Part shown: positions 8,942 through 17,293 of the stretch, piece by piece
How positions within the stretch are numbered: the first letter of the stretch is position 1
Layout: each line of letters starts with the position of its first letter
Source: JAUIAI01 sp049680625
Lineage (GTDB): Bacteria; Pseudomonadota; Gammaproteobacteria; Burkholderiales; Burkholderiaceae_E
DNA length: 64,000 nucleotides
Direction: 5' to 3'
Assembly (NCBI GenBank): GCA_049680625.1
Contig: JBAUID010000072.1
Location: 7,547 to 71,546 of the forward strand
Position numbers and translations under genes: made by a program
Notes under the pieces: model-generated
Databases searched by the model: none
What the model was told of the DNA's origin: nothing
The model's input: the letters and a program-made list of their open reading frames with translations, nothing else

Positions 8942-10921
8942 ATGGCGACCAATAAAAAACTATATTCAGAAGCCTCCATTAAGGTCCTGAAAGGGCTGGA
9001 GCCGGTCAAACAACGACCGGGGATGTACACCCGAACCGAAAATCCATTACATGTTATTCAGGAAGTCATCGACAACGCCGCTGACGAAGCCCTGGCTGGC
9101 CACTGCAAACTGATTGAGGTGTCACTGCATGCTGACGGCTCGGTCACTGTTGATGATGACGGGCGCGGTATTCCGGTGGGGCCTCATCCGGAAGAAAAAC
9201 GTCCAGTGGTCGAGATTGTCTTTACTCGTTTGCATGCCGGCGGCAAGTTCGACAAGGCTGATGGCGGGGCATACAGTTTCTCCGGTGGGTTACACGGGGT
9301 TGGGGTTTCCGTCACCAATGCGTTGAGCAAAACACTCGAGGTAACCGTTTGGCGCGATGGCGCGGTACACGACCTGGCTTTTGCCAATGGTGACGTGGTT
9401 GGGAATATCAAGACCCGAAAGCCAGGCAAGGGCGACAAGCGCAGTGGCACCCGGGTGCGCTGCCTGCCGGACAAAAAGTACTTCGACTCACAAACCATTC
9501 CAATTGGTGAATTGACAGTACTACTGCGTTCCAAGGCGGTTTTGCTGCCGGGGCTACGGGTTCGCCTGAATCAGGAAAAAGGCAATAAATCCCAGGAATG
9601 GAAGTTTCCTGAAGGTTTGACCGGCTACCTTGGTTCGACTCTTGAAGAGGCCGGCGCCCCGCCGGCGCTGATCCCGGTTTTTGAAGGCTCGCAATACGCA
9701 GCCAAAGGCCATGAAACCTTTGCTGATGGTGAAGGGGCGCAATGGTCTGTCATGTGGACTGAAGACGGCCCCCTGGTTCGTGAGTCTTATGTCAATCTGA
9801 TCCCAACCAGTGCCGGAGGCACCCACGAGGCGGGTTTACGCGAAGGTATTTTTGGGGCCGTCAAAAATTTTGTCGAGTTGCATAATCTGATGCCAAAAGG
9901 TGTCAAGCTGTTACCCGAGGATGCGTTTGCCCGAACCAGTTTTGTCTTGTCCGCCCGGGTACTTGACCCGCAATTTCAGGGCCAGATCAAAGAGCGCCTG
10001 AATTCGCGCGACGCTGTTCGGCTGGTCAGCGGCTTTGTGCGTAATGAGCTTGAGTTGTGGTTGAACCAACACGTCGACTACGGTAAGCAGCTGGCCGAAC
10101 TGGTTATCCGCCAGGCCCAGGCCCGCAGTCGGGCCGCTCAGAAAGTTGAGAAGCGTAAGAGCTCCGGGGTGGCCGTGCTGCCGGGCAAATTAACCGATTG
10201 CGAATCTGGTGATGTGTCGCGCACCGAGTTGTTCCTGGTTGAAGGCGACTCTGCCGGCGGCTCGGCGAAAATGGGGCGCGACAAAACCCACCAGGCCATC
10301 TTGCCCCTGCGTGGAAAGGTGTTGAACTCCTGGGAAACCGATCGCGACCGCCTGTTTGCGAACAACGAGATTCACGATATTTCGGTAGCCATTGGTATCG
10401 ATCCGCACGGCCCCAATGATTCACCTGACTGGAACAATTTGCGGTACGGAAAAGTCTGCATTTTGTCGGATGCCGATGTTGATGGTTCTCACATCCAGGT
10501 CTTGCTCTTGACCCTGTTCTTTAAGCATTTTCCGAAACTGGTCGAGCGTGGTCACGTGTTTGTCGCTCGCCCGCCGCTATTTCGGGTTGACGTACCGGCA
10601 TCGGGCAAACGACCGATGCGTAAACAATATTGCCTGGATGCCGGCGAACTAAAACACGTAGAGGACAAGCTGCTCAAAGACGGGGTCCGGGAAGGATCCT
10701 GGTCAATTTCCCGCTTTAAAGGCCTTGGGGAAATGACAGCTGAGCAATTATGGGATACCACGTTGAACCCCAATACCCGCCGATTGCTGCCAGTTTTGAT
10801 TGGCGCCCAGGGTGAGCCTGAAACCAAGGCGCGGTTTACGATGCTGATGGGCAAAGGAGAAGCGGCAGCCCGACGTTCCTGGCTTGAAGAGCGCAGTAAT
10901 GATGCGTCGGTGGATATCTGA
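8942..10921 (+). CDS. parE: DNA topoisomerase IV subunit B (ParE)
   Basis: The ATPase subunit of topoisomerase IV, which unlinks daughter chromosomes together with ParC. I chose the ATG at 8942 (MATNKKLYSEASIKVL, 659 residues) because homology starts there; the frame extends a few codons upstream without similarity. The GHKL ATPase has QEVIDNAADEALAG (catalytic Glu41), DDGRGIPV and GGLHGVGVSVTNALS. The TOPRIM domain has LVEGDSAGGSAKMGRD and DADVDGSHI, and the end has RFKGLGEM. The sequence is ParE-like and not GyrB-like, closest in style to betaproteobacterial ParE. The stop overlaps parC (TGATG). Confidence 0.95.
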   Translation: MATNKKLYSEASIKVLKGLEPVKQRPGMYTRTENPLHVIQEVIDNAADEALAGHCKLIEVSLHADGSVTVDDDGRGIPVGPHPEEKRPVVEIVFTRLHAGGKFDKADGGAYSFSGGLHGVGVSVTNALSKTLEVTVWRDGAVHDLAFANGDVVGNIKTRKPGKGDKRSGTRVRCLPDKKYFDSQTIPIGELTVLLRSKAVLLPGLRVRLNQEKGNKSQEWKFPEGLTGYLGSTLEEAGAPPALIPVFEGSQYAAKGHETFADGEGAQWSVMWTEDGPLVRESYVNLIPTSAGGTHEAGLREGIFGAVKNFVELHNLMPKGVKLLPEDAFARTSFVLSARVLDPQFQGQIKERLNSRDAVRLVSGFVRNELELWLNQHVDYGKQLAELVIRQAQARSRAAQKVEKRKSSGVAVLPGKLTDCESGDVSRTELFLVEGDSAGGSAKMGRDKTHQAILPLRGKVLNSWETDRDRLFANNEIHDISVAIGIDPHGPNDSPDWNNLRYGKVCILSDADVDGSHIQVLLLTLFFKHFPKLVERGHVFVARPPLFRVDVPASGKRPMRKQYCLDAGELKHVEDKLLKDGVREGSWSISRFKGLGEMTAEQLWDTTLNPNTRRLLPVLIGAQGEPETKARFTMLMGKGEAAARRSWLEERSNDASVDI

Positions 10922-13236
10922 TGGCTGACGACGATTTGCTTAATACGCCTGATTTCGACACCGACGGCGATGGCACGATAACCCTTGCCGAGTATGCTGA
11001 GCAAGCCTACCTGGATTACGCCGTATCCGTTGTCAAAGGTCGGGCCATTCCGGATGTCAGCGACGGACAAAAACCGGTTCAGCGACGCATCTTGCACGCA
11101 ATGAACGAGATGGGGCTGGGCCCAACAGCCAAGCCAGTGAAGTCTGCGCGGGTTGTCGGTGACGTCTTGGGTAAGTTTCACCCTCACGGTGATAGCGCCG
11201 CATACGACGCCCTGGTGCGTATGGCACAGTCGTTTACCCTGCGTTATCCGCTTATCGACGGCCAGGGCAATTTTGGCTCCCGCGATGGTGATGGGGCAGC
11301 CGCCATGCGCTATACCGAGGCCCGTCTTACCCGGTTTGCGACGCTGTTGATGTCCGAAATCGACCAGGGAACGGTTGAATTTGTTCCAAACTACGATGGC
11401 TCGTTTGAAGAGCCGGCGTTACTGCCGGCCCGCCTGCCAATGGTTTTGCTCAACGGTGCGTCGGGCATAGCCGTGGGCATGGCGACCGAAATCCCGCCAC
11501 ACAATCTGACCGAGGTCGCTCATGCGGCAATTGCGGCGATTCGCAAACCCAAAATAACGATAAGCGAAGTCATGACCCATTTGCCCGCTCCGGATTTTCC
11601 TGGCGGTGGTCAGATTATCACCGGTACTGAAGCCCTTGCCGAGATCTACGAAAATGGACGGGGTTCGATCAAGGTGCGGGCGCGTTTCGAATTTGAAGAG
11701 ATGGCGCGCGGTCAATGGCAGTTAATCATTACCGAACTGCCCCACGGGGTGTCGTCACAAAAAGTTCTTGAAGAAATAGAAGAGCTGACTAATCCTAAAG
11801 TCCGGGCAAACAAGAAGTCGCTCAGCGCAGAGCAGCAGTCACTGAGGCAGACTGTGTTGTCCGTTCTGGACCGGGTACGCGATGAATCTGGAAAAGATGC
11901 GCCAGTACGCCTGGTCTTTGAGCCCAAGACTTCAAAAATCAGCCGGGACCACCTGGTTAACATCTTGTTGGCGCAAACCAGTCTGGAAAGCACGGTATCA
12001 GTGAACCTGGTCATGATTGGCATTGATGGCCGACCTCGTCAGAAATCCTTGTGTGAAATTCTGGTCGAATGGGGACAGTTCCGCCTGTCAACGGTAACCC
12101 GCCGTTCCGAGCATCGTCTGGGCAAGGTCAACGACCGGATCCATATTCTCGAGGGTCGGCAGCTTGTTCTTCTGAATATTGATGAAGTGATCCGGATTAT
12201 TCGCGAGTCGGATGAACCTAAGCCGGCCCTGATCGAAGCGTTCAAGTTGTCGGAGCGCCAGGCTGATGACATTCTGGATATTCGCTTACGGCAATTGGCT
12301 CGGCTTGAAGCGATAAAAATTGAAAAAGAGCTAAAAGAACTGCGCGCCGAGAAGAAGCAACTCCAGGGTTTACTTAGCAGTGAAAGTGAAATGAAAAAAC
12401 TGGTGATTGCCGAAATAAAAGCTGATGCAAAAGCTTTTGGGGATGACCGTCGTACCCTCGTCGAAGAGGCGGAGCGCACGGTTATTGACATCCAGGTTCT
12501 CGAAGAACCCGTTACGGTAATTGTCTCTGAAAAAGGTTGGGTGAGGGCGCGTCAAGGTCACGGACATGATCCGGATCAGTTCAGCTTCAAAGCCAGTGAT
12601 TCGTTCTACGGTGCTTATGAAGTGCTGACAACGGATCGGGTGTTTGCCCTGGGAACCGACGGTCGGGTGTATTCCATGCTGGTTAGTCAGTTGCCTTCGG
12701 CCAGGGGGGACGGCGCGCCGATTACCACCTTTGTTGAACTGGAGCCGGGGGTGAGAATTGATCACGTATTTTGTGCCAGTGGTGATGCCAGTGTCTTGTT
12801 CAGCACCGCATTGGGTAACGGATTTGTCACTCAGGCCACCGATTTAATCGGACGGACGCGCCAGGGCAAAGCCCTTATGACGCTGGCACCGGGGGATACA
12901 CCGTTACGCCCCGCTGTGTTTTCAGCGGGCATGCAGGAGGTCTTTTGCCTCTCGGCTGGTGGGCGTGCGCTGATGTTCCCGCTCGACGATGTTAAGGTTC
13001 TGAAAAACGGAGGTCGCGGTGTCAGCCTCATGGGTACCGAAAAAAATGATCTGCTTCAGCAAGTGGTTGTCTTAGGCCATGCGGTCCGCATTATCGGCGG
13101 GGGGCGCGGCGGCAAGCTGGTTAATCGCGACTTTAGCGCAGCGCAGTTGCGCGCTTATGTGGGCAGTCGCGCCCGCAAGGGGCGGCTTCTGGAGCCGCGT
13201 ATTAAGAACGGTCGGATGACGGTGTTGAAAAAGTGA
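10921..13236 (+). CDS. parC: DNA topoisomerase IV subunit A (ParC)
   Basis: The cleavage and religation subunit of topoisomerase IV, 771 residues. The active-site tyrosine is Tyr131 in AAMRYTEARL. The quinolone-determining region reads KFHPHGDSAAYDAL with Ser92 and Asp96, the drug-sensitive serine. GQGNFGSRDGDG and the long coiled coil around EKELKELRAEKKQLQ are also present, followed by a C-terminal DNA-wrapping domain. The first 24 residues are odd: residues 13-24 form a perfect EF-hand-type loop just before the conserved core, where most ParC proteins are simply disordered. It shares one base with parE and overlaps the next gene by 4 nt. Confidence 0.95.
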   Translation: MADDDLLNTPDFDTDGDGTITLAEYAEQAYLDYAVSVVKGRAIPDVSDGQKPVQRRILHAMNEMGLGPTAKPVKSARVVGDVLGKFHPHGDSAAYDALVRMAQSFTLRYPLIDGQGNFGSRDGDGAAAMRYTEARLTRFATLLMSEIDQGTVEFVPNYDGSFEEPALLPARLPMVLLNGASGIAVGMATEIPPHNLTEVAHAAIAAIRKPKITISEVMTHLPAPDFPGGGQIITGTEALAEIYENGRGSIKVRARFEFEEMARGQWQLIITELPHGVSSQKVLEEIEELTNPKVRANKKSLSAEQQSLRQTVLSVLDRVRDESGKDAPVRLVFEPKTSKISRDHLVNILLAQTSLESTVSVNLVMIGIDGRPRQKSLCEILVEWGQFRLSTVTRRSEHRLGKVNDRIHILEGRQLVLLNIDEVIRIIRESDEPKPALIEAFKLSERQADDILDIRLRQLARLEAIKIEKELKELRAEKKQLQGLLSSESEMKKLVIAEIKADAKAFGDDRRTLVEEAERTVIDIQVLEEPVTVIVSEKGWVRARQGHGHDPDQFSFKASDSFYGAYEVLTTDRVFALGTDGRVYSMLVSQLPSARGDGAPITTFVELEPGVRIDHVFCASGDASVLFSTALGNGFVTQATDLIGRTRQGKALMTLAPGDTPLRPAVFSAGMQEVFCLSAGGRALMFPLDDVKVLKNGGRGVSLMGTEKNDLLQQVVVLGHAVRIIGGGRGGKLVNRDFSAAQLRAYVGSRARKGRLLEPRIKNGRMTVLKK

Positions 13237-14360
13237 CTTTGCCACCCGGCTCATCAGTGTGTTCCCGCCAATCCCTGCCCATCCGCCAGCGGAAGCTTGC
13301 GCTGGCCGTGCTGGTAGCGCTGGGGTCGGGCATGCTTGCCGGCTGTAGTGGCACAGGCACGCTCAGCACTTATGACCCGAGCCGCGCCCATCACCGACCC
13401 GGCGGCTTTGTTAATGTCTACGGACCCACTGGCGGTAAGTCACTGGCACAAGTCTTACGTTGGCGTTGGCAAGCCTGGCGCCAGGCATTGCCGCCGGCGC
13501 CAACCGAGGGATACGAATCGATTAAAGTCGTCGAACCCGATTTTGAGCGGCTGGCATCGCCGTCGACGACTGCACCAACCATCACCTGGATCGGCCACGC
13601 AACGGTTTTGTTGCAAGTCAACGGTGTCAATATCCTGACCGACCCAATTTTCTCGGACCGGGCCTCCCCGGTTCGATGGGCGGGACCCAAACGCAAGCGA
13701 CCGCTGCCCGCAAGCCTGGCCCAGTTGCCTCGTATTGACCTGGTTGTGATTTCGCATAATCACGCGGATCATCTGGATGAGCCAACGATCCGTGAACTGG
13801 TGAATCAGCAAGGCGGGCAACCGCAGTTCCTCGTGCCGCTGGGCGTTGACGCTTTATTGAAGGAGTTTGGCGTTACCAAGACCCAGCCAATGGACTGGTG
13901 GGATCGCTATGAAGTCGGCGAATTACGGATGACGTTTGTTCCCGCCCAGCATTGGAGCGCGCGCGGACTATCTGATCGCAACAAAACCCTGTGGGGTGGC
14001 TGGGTGATTGAAGGCGCTGGGAAGTCGGTGTACTTTGCCGGTGACACTGGTTATTCAAGACATTTTGCCGAAATTGGCGCTCGCTTTGGTGGCTTTGATC
14101 TCGCTTTGATACCAATCGGCGCTTACGAACCGCGCTGGTTTATGAAAGATCAACACGTTAACCCGGATGAAGCCGCCCGAATTCACATTGATGTTCGTTC
14201 GCGATTGTCGGTTGGGGTGCACTGGGGCTCATTTGAATTAACCGATGAAGCACTGGACAAACCACGAACCGATCTTGCCACGGCCCGTCAAAAGTACGGT
14301 ATCGGCGATGAACAGTTCATCGTGCTTGATATCGGTCAAACCCTGGAAGTAAACGAATGA
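13233..14360 (+). CDS. Metallo-beta-lactamase-fold lipoprotein, NAPE-PLD/RomA-like
   Basis: A 375-residue hydrolase of the metallo-beta-lactamase superfamily. The GTG start overlaps the parC stop (GTGA). A long N-terminus leads to a lipobox (MLAGC, Cys38), so the enzyme is probably anchored to a membrane on the outside of the cytoplasm. Metal ligands are in HNHADH (175-180), then AQHWSARG, FAGDTGYS and VGVHWGSF. The order and the ITWIGHATVLLQ strand match the N-acyl-phosphatidylethanolamine phospholipase D-like group (also YfhI/RomA), so a phospholipid or related phosphodiester is the likely substrate. The function in topoisomerase operons is unknown. Confidence 0.82.
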   Translation: MTLPPGSSVCSRQSLPIRQRKLALAVLVALGSGMLAGCSGTGTLSTYDPSRAHHRPGGFVNVYGPTGGKSLAQVLRWRWQAWRQALPPAPTEGYESIKVVEPDFERLASPSTTAPTITWIGHATVLLQVNGVNILTDPIFSDRASPVRWAGPKRKRPLPASLAQLPRIDLVVISHNHADHLDEPTIRELVNQQGGQPQFLVPLGVDALLKEFGVTKTQPMDWWDRYEVGELRMTFVPAQHWSARGLSDRNKTLWGGWVIEGAGKSVYFAGDTGYSRHFAEIGARFGGFDLALIPIGAYEPRWFMKDQHVNPDEAARIHIDVRSRLSVGVHWGSFELTDEALDKPRTDLATARQKYGIGDEQFIVLDIGQTLEVNE

Positions 14361-15472
14361 CAGATTTACCTGAAAATGCCGATGAAGTTTTGTTCGATTC
14401 TCGGCCAACCGCCGTGCAAGGCAAACACATTGGTTATGCCTGCCTGAATCGCCCGAAGGCGCTGAATGCGTTGAACCTGAATATGTGCCAGCTGTTGCTC
14501 GATCAGTTTCGCCGTTGGGCGGCCGATGAGCAAATTGTTGCCGTCGTGCTGCACGCCGCCGGTGACAAGGGGTTTTCCGCCGGTGGTGATGTGGCAACCG
14601 TGGTTCGTCATGTCCGCGGCGGGGCGCCAGACCGCTACGTGTACGGTGACAGTTTCTTTGATGTTGAGTACACGCTGGACAAACTGATTCACCGTTATCC
14701 AAAACCAATGATCACTTATGCCCATGGGGTCTGTATGGGTGGTGGTGTTGGCTTGTCGGTCGGCGGCTCGCATCGAATTGTGGCTGATCGATGCCGTATT
14801 GCGATGCCGGAAATTCATATCGGTTTGTTTCCCGATGTGGGTGGTGGGTATTTTCTGAATCGCGTGCCCGGCGGTATTGGCCGGGTACTGGCATTAACAG
14901 GATTAACAATTAATGAAGCCGATGCATGCTTCGCTGGCCTGGCCGATTACTTCGTACCATACGAACAACGCGCAGAGATTTGGGAAGCGCTGGGAGAGAT
15001 TAGCTGGACAGGGCGCGCGCTTGCGGATCGTCAGCTGGTTACGCGCTGCTTGTTAAGTTTGCACCGCCGGTTTAAGTCCGGTTTGCCAACGACCAATTTG
15101 TTGCAGTATTACGATACCTGGCGATTCATTGCTGCCCAGCCGGGCACTGACGAATTATTGGCTGCCTTGCAGGTTGCCGCGGGAGAAGACCCGTATTTTG
15201 AAGCCGCGGCCAAGAGTCTTGCTGGCGGGTCTCCAACCACTGCTGTCATTGCTGACGAATACCTGCGCCGCACACGCCAGATGTCGCTGACCGAGGTGCT
15301 TGATCTTGATCTGATCATGGCCCGGCAGTTTCAACGTCATCATGATTTCCCGGAAGGTGTGCGTGCGCTGCTTATCGATAAAGATAAACGACCCCAGTGG
15401 GAAGCGGCGTCCCTGGATGCTGTTGATCTGCAGACGGTAGCTCGCCATTTTCAACCACTTGATGCGCGGTGA
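14357..15472 (+). CDS. 3-hydroxyisobutyryl-CoA hydrolase family protein (crotonase fold)
   Basis: A 371-residue crotonase-fold enzyme of the HIBCH type, which frees 3-hydroxyisobutyrate from its CoA ester in valine breakdown. The oxyanion-hole segments are FSAGGDV (73-79) and GVCMGGGVGLSVGG (124-137). The catalytic acids expected in HIBCH are found in PEIHIGLFPDVGGG (Glu152, Asp160). The C-terminal third, absent in ordinary enoyl-CoA hydratases, also supports HIBCH. The ATG overlaps the preceding stop (ATGA). It is the last gene of the parE-parC run and is followed by a strong terminator. A long-chain enoyl-CoA hydratase is a less likely reading. Confidence 0.88.
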   Translation: MTDLPENADEVLFDSRPTAVQGKHIGYACLNRPKALNALNLNMCQLLLDQFRRWAADEQIVAVVLHAAGDKGFSAGGDVATVVRHVRGGAPDRYVYGDSFFDVEYTLDKLIHRYPKPMITYAHGVCMGGGVGLSVGGSHRIVADRCRIAMPEIHIGLFPDVGGGYFLNRVPGGIGRVLALTGLTINEADACFAGLADYFVPYEQRAEIWEALGEISWTGRALADRQLVTRCLLSLHRRFKSGLPTTNLLQYYDTWRFIAAQPGTDELLAALQVAAGEDPYFEAAAKSLAGGSPTTAVIADEYLRRTRQMSLTEVLDLDLIMARQFQRHHDFPEGVRALLIDKDKRPQWEAASLDAVDLQTVARHFQPLDAR

Positions 15473-15486
15473 CCTGAAACATAGTC

Positions 15487-15522
15487 AAAAAAAAACCGCA
15501 TCAGCCGATGCGGTTTTTTTTT
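15487..15522. terminator. Bidirectional rho-independent terminator
   Basis: A 7-bp stem (CCGCATC and GATGCGG) with a 4-nt loop is flanked by nine A on the left and nine T on the right. It can end transcription on both strands and sits exactly between two convergent genes, the HIBCH-like gene and the DUF937 gene. Confidence 0.92.
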
Positions 15523-15557
15523 CGGAAAATTCCCCTGGTCAGCGACGACCTGAATGA

Positions 15558-16658
15558 TTAAGCCGCGAGCGCAGTCAGTTTCTCGAGAACTGGCCCGATC
15601 ACTGGTTCGATAATGTCTTTGACCCCGGGAATCGCGTATGCCGTTTCCAGGACGGATTGCAGCTTCTCAAGTAATGGAGCGACCATACCAGCCAACGGTC
15701 CTTTGACTGCGTCGGGCAGGCTGTCAAGACTCAGACCGCCTAATCCTTCAGACGCGCCTTTCAGTTGGTCAAGCGCAGCGGTTGCTGAATCGGCATCCTT
15801 TATGCCGCCGATCGCAGTGGTCATGTCACCCATTGCTGTCGTGACTTTACTGCCGATTTCTTCAACTCCGCTAATTGCTGGCATCGCGGGTTTGTCGGGC
15901 ATAGTCGGCTCGGAGCCGGCGAAGAACTGATATGCGAACCAGGCAATGGCGGCGAGGATAACCAATGGCAGCAACTTACCGATCAGACCGCCCCCGGAAC
16001 GTGCCGTATCGGTGGCTGCACCGGCAGCGCGATCAGCGGCGGCAGAGATACTACCGGCAGCATTGCTGGCGGCACCTGCAACGTTACCTGCTGCGTCACG
16101 GACGCCGTCAATTCCCTTGCTCAGCAGATCGCTTAGCCCTATTTCTTTGGCCAGGTCAGCAGGAATTGCGCTGGCAACATGGTCTTTTTGCGAGGCCAGC
16201 ATGCCGGCCATTGTGCTGGCATCGAAATTGTTCGATGCGCTGACTTTACTAATTGCGCTCATCACAATTGGGGCTAGTAAACCAAGCAAAGAACCTGCTG
16301 AGCCCTGGCCAATGCCGGCCATGCGGGCAATCGAACCGATCAGACCGCTTTGGTTGCCACCAAAAATACTACCCAGTAACGATGTTCCGGTTTCGATTAG
16401 CGAGCTATGGCCACCGCCGCCGAGGGTTCCGGCCAGGTTGTCTAGCATGCCACCATCAAAGTTTTTGCTGCTGTCAAATACTGACTGCGCGCCCGCCGGC
16501 GTACTGGCTTGGTTCATCAAGCCGCCAAGAATTGACGGCAGGGCCGCACCGACCGCAGATCCGGTCTTTTTCTCGTCTTCGCCAAGCAGCCCGCCAATCT
16601 GACCAATGACGTCATTGCCGATTGATCCCTGGAGCATCTCAAGTAAGTTAATTGCCAT
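15558..16658 (-). CDS. DUF937 domain protein with a membrane anchor
   Basis: A 366-residue protein. Residues 1-180 match the DUF937 (YidB-like) pattern: LLEMLQGSIGNDVIGQIGGLLG, VGAALPSILGGLMNQ and a glycine-rich LIGSIARMAGIGQGSAGSLLGLLAPIVM. An alanine-rich linker (about 188-220) leads to a single transmembrane helix (LLPLVILAAIAWFAYQFFAG). An amphipathic, Ala/Leu-rich C-terminal region follows. E. coli YidB has only the first part, so the anchor and tail are an extension of a kind seen in other proteobacteria. The molecular role is unknown. It is transcribed alone, convergent with the parE operon. Confidence 0.8.
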   Translation of the reverse strand: MAINLLEMLQGSIGNDVIGQIGGLLGEDEKKTGSAVGAALPSILGGLMNQASTPAGAQSVFDSSKNFDGGMLDNLAGTLGGGGHSSLIETGTSLLGSIFGGNQSGLIGSIARMAGIGQGSAGSLLGLLAPIVMSAISKVSASNNFDASTMAGMLASQKDHVASAIPADLAKEIGLSDLLSKGIDGVRDAAGNVAGAASNAAGSISAAADRAAGAATDTARSGGGLIGKLLPLVILAAIAWFAYQFFAGSEPTMPDKPAMPAISGVEEIGSKVTTAMGDMTTAIGGIKDADSATAALDQLKGASEGLGGLSLDSLPDAVKGPLAGMVAPLLEKLQSVLETAYAIPGVKDIIEPVIGPVLEKLTALAA

Positions 16659-17293
16659 GTGTGTTTGTTCCTCTGCTGAATTAGTCTGTGATCAACCCGC
16701 GCTTAATAGCGTGTGGTGATCCTGAACCCGATTTGTTGTTGTCGTTTTATGGAAAATCTGCCGCGCCTTTGTCCAACCAGTCTGGATACCTGACTACAAC
16801 CAGGAAAAAGCAGTGAAAATCACTGCCTCAAAAACAAAGGACACGTTGAGGAGGTGGGGATGGTCGACGTACTAATCAACTCTGGGTTGGCATCTGAAAT
16901 GTGCCTTAGAGTCAAATCAAGTCGAAAAATCCGATCAAACATTGTTAACCATAAGTTGTTAACTAAAAGTCGAAGCATTCCAACAAGTTGCTACGGTCGC
17001 GTGGTATTTCATATTGAAAGCCGCTGGAAATTATTGTACGACTTATACCGGTAAGTTAAACGTATATATTGAGGCAATAGGTTAAAAGCAATGCAAATTC
17101 ACACTTTGGCGAGATCTGATGACTTTGCCTCCGCGCGCAGGGATTACCTCTAATGCCTGCGCGAAGTCACCCTGTTGACGTTATTGAATCCCTAAGGTGG
17201 GGTATATGCGACCGTTGGGCCAAATAACCGTCATGGTACAGGCGCAATAGGTGATGATTAGATTCTGATGCTTATCAACCGGATACAAACCGT
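16659..17293. other. Intergenic region, 635 bp, no supported gene
   Basis: This gap separates the divergently transcribed DUF937 and NAD-GDH genes and is AT-richer than its surroundings. It must hold both promoters. I see one hairpin with a T-run on the minus strand (16803-16826) and no coding signal; the small frame at 16854-17054 has no ribosome site or family resemblance. Confidence 0.6.
16803..16826 (-). terminator. Possible minus-strand intrinsic terminator upstream of the DUF937 gene
   Basis: On the minus strand a 6-bp stem (GCAGTG and CACTGC, 5-nt loop) is followed directly by CTTTTTCC. It lies 145 nt upstream of the DUF937 start, so it could be an attenuator in its leader or the end of a short transcript. 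The stem is short. Confidence 0.3.

Noticed and set aside
15946..16602. A 218-codon plus-strand frame opposite the DUF937 gene
   Set aside because: It lies wholly antisense to a gene with clear family features, is Pro/Ser/Ala-rich as expected for the reverse of an Ala/Gly-rich gene, and has no homology.
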